Assembly (NCBI RefSeq): GCF_000614125.1
Contig: NZ_BAKJ01000018.1
Span: 1-64,000 of the forward strand
Direction of reading: 5' to 3'
Length of the DNA stretch: 64,000 nucleotides
From: Bacteroides rodentium JCM 16496
GTDB lineage: Bacteria; Bacteroidota; Bacteroidia; Bacteroidales; Bacteroidaceae
Position 1 is the stretch's first letter. Each line of letters opens with the position of its first letter. A program made the position numbers and the translations under genes. This document shows, in pieces, positions 57,387 to 64,000 of the stretch. Under the pieces are notes generated by a model. The model ran no database searches. It saw nothing but the letters and a program-made list of their open reading frames with translations, and was not told where the DNA came from.

Positions 57387-58214
57387 ATGAAACTGTCAAT
57401 AGATTTGGGAGGAACCAATATCCGGATAGCACAAGTGGAACAAGGGAAGTGCCTGAATAAAGAGTCTGTCCCTTGTCCTGCCCAGCAGGATGCCGCAGCG
57501 GTGTTAAGCCTGCTTTCCCGTCTTGTCCGTGACATGATGGATGGGCGGGTGGATGGCATCGGTATCGGTGTCCCCTCGATTGTCGATTCCGTGAAGGGGA
57601 TTGTATATAATGTGGCAAACATAGCTTCCTGGAAAGAGATACATTTGAAGGAGGTCCTGGAGAATGAGTTCGGGCTTCCGGTTGCCGTCAACAATGATTC
57701 CAATTGTTTTGCTTTAGGAGAGAACCTGTATGGGGTTGGGAAACCTTATGACAATATGGTGGGCATCACCATCGGGACGGGTATCGGTGCCGGTGTCGTC
57801 ATTGGCCGCCGCCTGTATGGCGGGCAGTATCTGGGTGCCGGCGAGATAGGTTCGCTGCCTTATCTGGACTCGGACTTTGAGCACTATTGCAGCAGTTTTT
57901 TCTTCAGACGCTACAATACTACCGGTGCGGCAGAGGCTGAAAAAGCCCGGCAAGGCGACCCGGCTGCATTGGGGCTTTGGAATGGACTCGGGATGCACTT
58001 GGGCAACCTGATGAAAGCGGTCCTTTTCACTTACGCCCCCCAGGCCATCGTTTTGGGTGGAGGAATCGCGGCGGCTTTCCCGTTTTTTAAGGATGCCATG
58101 GAGCAGGCTATGCAAAGTTTCCCCTATAAAGTGATATCGGACAAGGTGAAGGTGGAGGTTTCGCAGCAAACGGATTCCAGTCTGCTGGGTGCTTCGGCGC
58201 TTTGGGAAAAATGA
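57387..58214 (+). CDS. ROK-family sugar kinase-like protein
   Basis: 275 residues. The N-terminal ATP-binding loop IDLGGTNIRIA, GIGIGVPSIVD, NDSNCFALGE with the catalytic Asp, and TIGTGIGAGVVI with IVLGGGIAAAFPF fit the ROK/ASKHA fold. The usual zinc motif (CxCGxxGCxE) after the GE-IG segment is absent; the sequence there is FEHYCSSFFF. It may still phosphorylate a sugar such as allose or N-acetylglucosamine, or act as a sensor. It starts 122 bp after PI-PLC and ends 94 bp before susC. Confidence 0.85.
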   Translation: MKLSIDLGGTNIRIAQVEQGKCLNKESVPCPAQQDAAAVLSLLSRLVRDMMDGRVDGIGIGVPSIVDSVKGIVYNVANIASWKEIHLKEVLENEFGLPVAVNNDSNCFALGENLYGVGKPYDNMVGITIGTGIGAGVVIGRRLYGGQYLGAGEIGSLPYLDSDFEHYCSSFFFRRYNTTGAAEAEKARQGDPAALGLWNGLGMHLGNLMKAVLFTYAPQAIVLGGGIAAAFPFFKDAMEQAMQSFPYKVISDKVKVEVSQQTDSSLLGASALWEK

Positions 58215-58308
58215 TTTTTGCAACCTTGTAATAACCACGTAATTCTGCCTTCCGACCTTTGTGGCAGAAATATTAGAATCTATATTATAAACTTTAAATT
58301 TTAATTGA

Positions 58309-61300
58309 ATGAAACAAGTAAATCTTAGAATCTATCGAACGATTCTGACCCTTTTGGTAGGGCTGTTCTTGTCGGCTGGCGTCTATGCACAGCAGATTTC
58401 AGTGAAAGGAACAGTGAAGGATCAGACCGGTGAACCGGTGATTGGTGCCAATGTCCTTGTCAAGGGAACGACGAATGGGGTGATTACGGATGTTGACGGA
58501 AAGTTTGCATTACAAACTGCAGAGAAAGATGTTTTGGAAATCAGCTTTCTGGGGTATAAAACTCAGGAGGTAAAGGCCTCGTCGAAGCCCATTACCATAA
58601 TTTTGCAGGAAGATGCGGAATTGCTTGACGAAGTGGTGGTCATCGGTTATGGAACGAGCCGTAAGGAAGACTTGTCGACCGCGGTCTCTACAGTGAAAAT
58701 GGATGATAAACTGAAAAGCCGTCCCGCGAATCTGGGTTCTTATTTGCAAGGGCAAATGCCGGGGGTCATGATACAATCCAATGGCGGAGACCCGCTGTCT
58801 GATGTTTCCCTGTCTATCCGTGGACGCGGTTCGCGTGGTACGGACGACAGCTATAACAGTGGTGATGGTGTGCTCTATGTGGTCGACGGCGTGCCGGGAG
58901 CACCTTTCAATATGGAAGATGTGGAAAGCATCACTGTGCTGAAAGACGCCGCTTCTGCTGCCATTTATGGTGCCAGCGTAGGTTCGGGCGGTGTGGTTGT
59001 GGTAACCACCAAGCAGGCTTCCGCAGGCAAGGTGAAGGTGAACATCAACATTTCCAAGAGCTTTAAGAACGCTGTGAACCTGCCTGAAACGCTGACTGCC
59101 GAAGAGTATAACAGAATCTGGGCTGACGCTTGTGCCGCTACCGGCGACCCTCTCCACGCTTCCAGAAACCCGGAGATTTTCCCTTATGGCAACGTTACCC
59201 GCACGGACTGGATGGATGCCATCTTCCGCACCGGCTCGCTGGAACACTATGCCCTCTCTCTGTCGGGGGGTAGCGATACGATGAAAGGCTTTGCTTCGTT
59301 TGCTTACGACGACGACAAGGGTGTGCTCCTCAATACCTACGCCCGCAAGTTCTCTGCCAAGGCTAATCTGGATTTCCAGGTGGCAAAGTGGCTGAAGGTG
59401 AGCGAGCGTGTCAGCTATGAATATAAGAACGGACAGGGTAGCGTGGGTACCGGCCACGAAGGTGTGCTCAATCAGGCTGTCTTCTTCCCCCGTTCGGCAA
59501 GCGTATACGACTATGACAAGGAGGGCAAGTTGATGATTGACGAAAAAACCGGTAGGCCGCTTTATCACGGTACCATCCCCCGTTGGGCTTCTTCAGAAGG
59601 CATCAACAGCCCTTATGGCGAGATGCGCAACCCCGTTGCTATGTTGGAACGTCTCGACCAGATGCGTCCTTCCAACCGCATCTACTCTACAACTTCGCTT
59701 GAGTTGAAGCCGCTTTCAGGCCTTACGGTGAAGAGTGACTTTACTGCCGGAATCGACATTCGTACGGAAGACATCTTCAATTGCCGTGTTCCCGAAATCG
59801 GTCGCCCCAACTCTGACAACTCCCGCGACAAGACCAATACCTGGAACAGCAAGCTTTTGTGGGAAACTACAGCCACTTATGCCAAGGTGTTTGCCGACAA
59901 GCATCACTTCAGTCTCATGGCGGGTTACTCCATGAGCTACGAAAAGTATAAATATGACGCTTACTACACTACCGGCTACGTCAATGAGGATCGTCACTCC
60001 ATTACCAACGGCCAGGCAGGCGAATGGAGCAAATTCCAGCCGGAGGAAAACATCTGGGAGGAAAGTATGCTGTCGGCATTCGCTCGTTTGGGTTACTCTT
60101 ACGAAGACCGCTACTTCCTTACTGCCAGTGTGCGTCGCGATGCCACTTCCAAACTCTATAAGGACAATAACTCGGGCGTGTTCCCCGCATTCTCGGCTTC
60201 CTGGAAGATTTCTTCCGAAGAGTTCTTCGAACCTTTGAAGAACGTGGTGAACTTGCTGAAAGTCCGCGGAAGCTGGGGGCAGGTAGGTAACGTGGCATTG
60301 GTTCCGCGCTACTCTTGGAATGTGCCTCTGAATGAAACCGACTGGGCGATGATTTATGGTAAAGATTTGAACAACATTATATATGGTGGTGTATATGCCG
60401 GTTCTATCGGTACGAAAGACTTGAAGTGGGAAACCACCGAGCAGTGGGGCGTAGGTTTGGACATGGGCTTGCTTGACAACAGCCTGAACCTTACTGTGGA
60501 CTACTTTAACAAACGCACGAAAGACCTTATCGAGGTGGTGCCCGTTCCTTCGGTGGCAGGTATCTCTGTTTCTCCTTACGGCAACGTGGGCGATGTGGTG
60601 AACCGTGGTTGGGAATTCGGTTTGAGCTACAGCAAGAAAATAGGTAACGTGACATTCGGTGTAAACGGTAACCTTTCTACCGTTCACAATGAAGTGCTTG
60701 ACCTGGGCAACCTTGAATTCATGCAACACAATGTGGTAATCAATAGCCTTACCCCATTGCGCTCCGCCGTGGGACATCCTTGGTATTCTTATTACGTGCT
60801 GAAGACCGAAGGGATTTTCCAGAGCCAGGAAGAGATAGACAACTTCACTTGGAGAGACCCCGAAACGGGCATCAAGCAAAAAGTGCAACCCAATGCCAAG
60901 CCCGGTGACTTCAAGTATGTGGACTTCAACAACGACGGCAAGATTACCGATGAGGACAAGCAATACTTGGGCAGCTATATGCCTAAGATTACTTTCGGCT
61001 TTGGCGGCAACTTGCAGTGGAAAGGCATTGACTTCAGCTTCCAATTCCAAGGTGTGGGAAAATCCACCGTTTACAACGGCTTCAAGCAGATGGGTTACAC
61101 CGGTCGCGGACAGGGTGGCAATATGCTTGCCGACGTGAAGAACTCCTGGGAATATAACAAGACTTCAGGCGTGCCCAGAATCGGCTTGATTTCCGACCCT
61201 AACGGAAACTACAACAGCTTGAACGACTTCTTCCTGGAAGATGCCAGCTACCTCCGTCTGAAGAATGTTACCATCGGCTACACATTGCCCGGCAATGTGA

Positions 61301-61473
61301 TGAGAGCCATCGGTCTGCCGGGCAGCACGGCCCGTTTCTATCTGAACGGCGAAAACCTCTTTACGGCTACCGATTATAGCGGTATCGATCCTGAAGTAGG
61401 AAACTTCGGTATTGATGGCGGTACATATCCTGTGTCACGTTCTTTCAGCATCGGATTTAACTTTAGTTTCTAA
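58309..61473 (+). CDS. SusC-type TonB-dependent outer-membrane receptor
   Basis: 1054 residues, intact. Signal peptide (about 1-28), carboxypeptidase-like regulatory domain (about 29-110, VKGTVKDQTGEPVIGANVLV), a TonB-box-like DEVVVIGYG, plug domain with the SusC signature VLKDAASAAIYGA, and a 22-strand barrel ending in an aromatic GFNFSF. With the SusD partner it imports a bound glycan or other ligand at the cost of TonB energy. It has no N-terminal anti-sigma-interacting extension, so control by a trans-envelope sigma system is unlikely. Confidence 0.96.
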   Translation: MKQVNLRIYRTILTLLVGLFLSAGVYAQQISVKGTVKDQTGEPVIGANVLVKGTTNGVITDVDGKFALQTAEKDVLEISFLGYKTQEVKASSKPITIILQEDAELLDEVVVIGYGTSRKEDLSTAVSTVKMDDKLKSRPANLGSYLQGQMPGVMIQSNGGDPLSDVSLSIRGRGSRGTDDSYNSGDGVLYVVDGVPGAPFNMEDVESITVLKDAASAAIYGASVGSGGVVVVTTKQASAGKVKVNINISKSFKNAVNLPETLTAEEYNRIWADACAATGDPLHASRNPEIFPYGNVTRTDWMDAIFRTGSLEHYALSLSGGSDTMKGFASFAYDDDKGVLLNTYARKFSAKANLDFQVAKWLKVSERVSYEYKNGQGSVGTGHEGVLNQAVFFPRSASVYDYDKEGKLMIDEKTGRPLYHGTIPRWASSEGINSPYGEMRNPVAMLERLDQMRPSNRIYSTTSLELKPLSGLTVKSDFTAGIDIRTEDIFNCRVPEIGRPNSDNSRDKTNTWNSKLLWETTATYAKVFADKHHFSLMAGYSMSYEKYKYDAYYTTGYVNEDRHSITNGQAGEWSKFQPEENIWEESMLSAFARLGYSYEDRYFLTASVRRDATSKLYKDNNSGVFPAFSASWKISSEEFFEPLKNVVNLLKVRGSWGQVGNVALVPRYSWNVPLNETDWAMIYGKDLNNIIYGGVYAGSIGTKDLKWETTEQWGVGLDMGLLDNSLNLTVDYFNKRTKDLIEVVPVPSVAGISVSPYGNVGDVVNRGWEFGLSYSKKIGNVTFGVNGNLSTVHNEVLDLGNLEFMQHNVVINSLTPLRSAVGHPWYSYYVLKTEGIFQSQEEIDNFTWRDPETGIKQKVQPNAKPGDFKYVDFNNDGKITDEDKQYLGSYMPKITFGFGGNLQWKGIDFSFQFQGVGKSTVYNGFKQMGYTGRGQGGNMLADVKNSWEYNKTSGVPRIGLISDPNGNYNSLNDFFLEDASYLRLKNVTIGYTLPGNVMRAIGLPGSTARFYLNGENLFTATDYSGIDPEVGNFGIDGGTYPVSRSFSIGFNFSF

Positions 61474-61506
61474 ATGAAAATCAAACCTCAAAAACAGTAT
61501 ATTGAA

Positions 61507-63094
61507 ATGAAAAAATATAAAAACATAGCATTGTCGCTCTTGCTGGGCTTTTCGTTGACCGGTTGTAGTGATTTTCTGGAATTCGATCCCTATGGATTGG
61601 AGGGAAGTACCAGTTTCTGGAAAACAGAAGAAGATGTGGAAAAGGCATTGAATGCTTTCCATGAGTTCACTTACCAAGAAGGAGTGACGGGGCGCGGATT
61701 CATGTGGCTTGAGAATTGTAGCGACAATATGGTGACCGGTCGTTCACAGAGTGAGGCGCAGGCCATCAAGAATTTCCAAATGACCCCGGAAAACGGTCGC
61801 GACCAAAAAGACAATTGGCCGTGGATGTACCGCATCATTGCCCGTGCCAACGATGTGTTGCGCAATGTGCCCGACATGTCCATCTCCGGGAGTGTAAAGA
61901 ACCGCGCCATCGGTCAGGCACGCTTCTACCGTGGTTTCTGCTATTTGTGGCTGGCTCCTTGGTATGGCGACAACGGTGTGAACGGCGGTATTCCTATCGT
62001 AACGGAAAAAACGCCGACTGCCGAAATAGACCAACTGCGTCCGACTTCGGTGCTTGCCAACTATGACATGATTATAGAAGACATGCGCGCTGCCGCCGAT
62101 TTGCTTCCCTATTTGTCCGAAATGGCCAACGAAGACTATGGTCGTCCTCACAAGGCTGCATGCTGGGCATTTGCAGCTCGTGCGGCACTTTACGCTTCGC
62201 AGTTCGATGCTAAGTATTACGACACGGTTATCGAGATGTGCGACAAGGTGATGGGCATGACAGGCGCGGATAAACGTGGCCTCTATCCCGACTTTGCCCG
62301 TCTGTGGCGCGAAGAGAACAACTTCTGCGAAGAATACATCTTCTCGTTGCTGGGTAATGCAGTGGAAGGTCCTAAATTCCATGGCATGTCGTTTGAGAAC
62401 GGTGGCTGGGGATTGTATAATACGTGGGGGTACTTCCAGCCTACGCTTGAGCTTTACAACGCTTACGAAGCAGGTGACGAGCGCCGTGACGCTACTATCC
62501 TTTATCCGGGCGACCACATCCGGTTTGTGGGACAGGATGTTACATGGGCGGTAGGCTCATGGGCTACATCAAGCACGTCAGGCTTGACCTGGAGAAAATT
62601 CATGTCTCCTTGGGAAAACGCCGATGTATAGGAAAAAAAGTGAATTCCAATATGAACGATGCCAGCAACGTACTGGCACTTGCCTTATCCGTTATGCCGA
62701 CATTCTGCTGATGAAGGCAGAAGCCCTTATCTGGAAGAACGGCGAAGGTGATGCCGAGGCCAAGTCTCTGCTGAATCTGATTCGCAAGCGTGCCGGATTG
62801 CCTGAAAACAGCCAAGCCACCAAGGTGCAATTGAAGAACGAACGCCGTTGTGAACTTGCATTTGAGTTCCAACCCAGCCGCCACCTTGACCTCGTGAGAT
62901 GGCACGATGCACAGGAAGCTTATGCCAAGCCGTTGCATGGGGTGAAGACCACTACTAACCCTGACGGCTCATTTAATGTGCAGGAGGTTGAAATCTGGCC
63001 TGCACGTACATTCAATCCGAATGTAAACCATGTGTTCCCGATTCCTGCCAAAGAGGTGGCAAACAGCAAGAACTTGAAGCAGAATGTTTATTAA
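61507..63094 (+). CDS. SusD-type ligand-binding lipoprotein (two frame breaks)
   Basis: About 529 residues after repair. I prefer the ATG at 61507 (MKKYKNIALSLLLGFSLTGC, lipobox LTGC), since an in-frame ATG at 61474 abuts the susC stop and adds a non-signal extension. SusD hallmarks: helical TPR-like repeats, QARFYRGFCYLWL, GGIPIVTEK, and IRYADILLMKAEA and RRCELAFEFQ at the C-terminus. Frame breaks at about 62627 (joins WENADV to IGKKVNSNMNDASNV) and 62684 (joins LALAL to IRYADILLM), each one base. It captures the ligand on the cell surface and covers the SusC barrel. Confidence 0.93.
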
Positions 63095-63114
63095 TGTTTA
63101 AATAAATCAATAAA

Positions 63115-63936
63115 ATGAATACGAGATTTTATCCTTATATCATATTGGTGCTCTTCGTGATGGTCTTTGGGGGATTTTCCTCCAAAGCCAAGGCGCAGGA
63201 CAACCGGTTTAAAGTGATTACTTTCAATGTCCTGTCCTTCGAACAGGAGGATAAATGGGGGGAGCGTAACTCTTTTGATGTGACTCCTTATTCCGACTTC
63301 TTGAAAGATGAAAATGCGGACTTTATCATACTCAATGAGGTGGAGAACAGAAGTTCCCGCCAGATGAGAGATGGAAAATATATAGATAAAGTGCAGGAAA
63401 TTGCCGATAAGTTGGGTATGTTTGCCATCTATGGCTACTCTTACAACCTGAATAACAAGCAGGGACAAAACCCCGAAGAGAACTATACCTATTGCATGAA
63501 CGAGCTTTATGGTAACGCCATTTTGAGCAGATACCCTATTATCGCTTCTCGTACAATGCAGCTTCCCCGTCCGGCAGGTTCTTCTGACCAGCGTGGTGCC
63601 GTGGTTGCCGAGGTGGCGTTGCCTTCGGGCGACATCATTGCTGTGGTTGCCACTCACTTCGACCATACCGGAGGGCAGCAGGAACAGGCAGAAGCATTGA
63701 TTGCATTCTTGAACGATACCAAGGTGCCTGCTCTTCTGGCCGGTGACTTGAACGTTTATCCCAGCGCTTCGCCCATAGGGCTTATTGGAACTAAATTTGA
63801 CCAGGTAGGAAACCATTGGGTAGATTATATCTTTGCTTCCAAAGGCGGCTGGAATAAAATTAGTGAAAAGTCAGTGGATGCAGGAAAGCTTTCTGACCAT
63901 GATCCGGTAATAGTTGAGGTTGAACTTAAAAAGTAA
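63115..63936 (+). CDS. Endonuclease/exonuclease/phosphatase (EEP) family protein
   Basis: 273 residues. Signal peptide (about 1-28, ending SKAKAQ), so it is exported. EEP fold motifs in order: ITFNVLSF, ILNEVENRS (metal Glu), YGNAILSRYP, VATHFDHTG, LLAGDLNVYPS (Asp/Asn pair), VDYIF and LSDHDPVIVEVEL (catalytic Asp-His). Family members include nucleases, sphingomyelinases and inositol polyphosphate 5-phosphatases. The extracytoplasmic location and SusC/D neighbours favour a nutrient-processing role. Confidence 0.9.
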   Translation: MNTRFYPYIILVLFVMVFGGFSSKAKAQDNRFKVITFNVLSFEQEDKWGERNSFDVTPYSDFLKDENADFIILNEVENRSSRQMRDGKYIDKVQEIADKLGMFAIYGYSYNLNNKQGQNPEENYTYCMNELYGNAILSRYPIIASRTMQLPRPAGSSDQRGAVVAEVALPSGDIIAVVATHFDHTGGQQEQAEALIAFLNDTKVPALLAGDLNVYPSASPIGLIGTKFDQVGNHWVDYIFASKGGWNKISEKSVDAGKLSDHDPVIVEVELKK

Positions 63937-63948
63937 TACGATAACGAT

Positions 63949-64000
63949 ATGAAAAAGAATATATTATATACATTCGCCGCACTGGGGTTCTGCTCAGTAC
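63949..64000 (+). CDS. Next gene of the susCD transcript, truncated by the window edge
   Basis: Starts MKKNILYTFAALGFCSV, the beginning of a signal peptide, 12 bp after the EEP stop; the rest is outside the window. Probably another exported protein of the same locus. Confidence 0.6.
   Translation, partial: MKKNILYTFAALGFCSV

Overview
The window looks like chromosomal DNA from a gut Bacteroides (or a close Bacteroidaceae relative). The evidence is a SusC/SusD pair, Mfa-type fimbriae with DUF3575/DUF3868/DUF4906 partners, recurrent TTTG / TAnnTTTG promoters, A-rich translation starts, and the gene order nadK-pdxJ-exbB-exbD-tonB-DJ-1-ispD-recG. I cannot name the species. There are no rRNA or tRNA genes, CRISPR arrays or intact insertion sequences.

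Layout. 0.2-7.2 kb is a + strand cassette: a 38-residue peptide gene, a surface lipoprotein, a Wzz-like protein, an ABC exporter, an HPr-kinase-like protein and a small S26-like peptidase. It reads like a peptide modification and export (RiPP-like) cluster whose upstream part lies outside the window. 7.3-26.3 kb is housekeeping: mdh, a tricorn-type protease, nadK, pdxJ, a TonB energising module, ispD, recG, an M23/LysM peptidase, DUF1599, a DoxX-family protein, tpiA, a SPOR protein, folE and dnaG. 26.4-29.5 kb is one large hybrid sensor kinase. 30-44 kb (- strand) is a fimbrial locus: DUF3575, DUF3868, Mfa1, Mfa2, a minor lipoprotein and a large DUF4906 protein, then a decayed Rpn-type nuclease, a thioredoxin-like protein and a second Mfa1 paralogue. 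Upstream of it, at 44.33-44.54 kb, is a 159-bp segment between perfect 24-bp inverted repeats. It carries a canonical promoter that currently points away from the operon, and a tyrosine recombinase gene lies next to it: a phase-variation switch drawn in the OFF state.

45.6-50 kb (- strand) is the phenylalanine/tyrosine operon pheA, aminotransferase, DAHP synthase-chorismate mutase, tyrA. Its leader encodes a 28-residue peptide with 7 Phe and 5 Tyr, followed by a competing antiterminator segment and an intrinsic terminator, which together form a complete transcription attenuator. 50-55 kb holds a TPR protein, recQ and recJ. 55-64 kb (+ strand) holds yaaA, a PI-PLC-type phospholipase, a ROK kinase, SusC, SusD, an EEP-family phosphatase/nuclease and the start of a next gene. 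PI-PLC and ROK share a palindromic upstream element, which suggests one regulon, possibly for phosphoinositide or a related phospho-ligand.

Two window-wide patterns matter to a reader. First, at least 23 single-base losses break genes that include dnaG, tpiA, ispD, recJ, exbB, tyrA and susD. Nearly all are repaired by adding one base, so I treat them as sequencing or assembly deletions and annotate the genes as whole. Second, three intergenic regions hold degenerate tandem repeats of unrelated sequence that all keep a 22-bp period, and a fourth has an 11-bp period.
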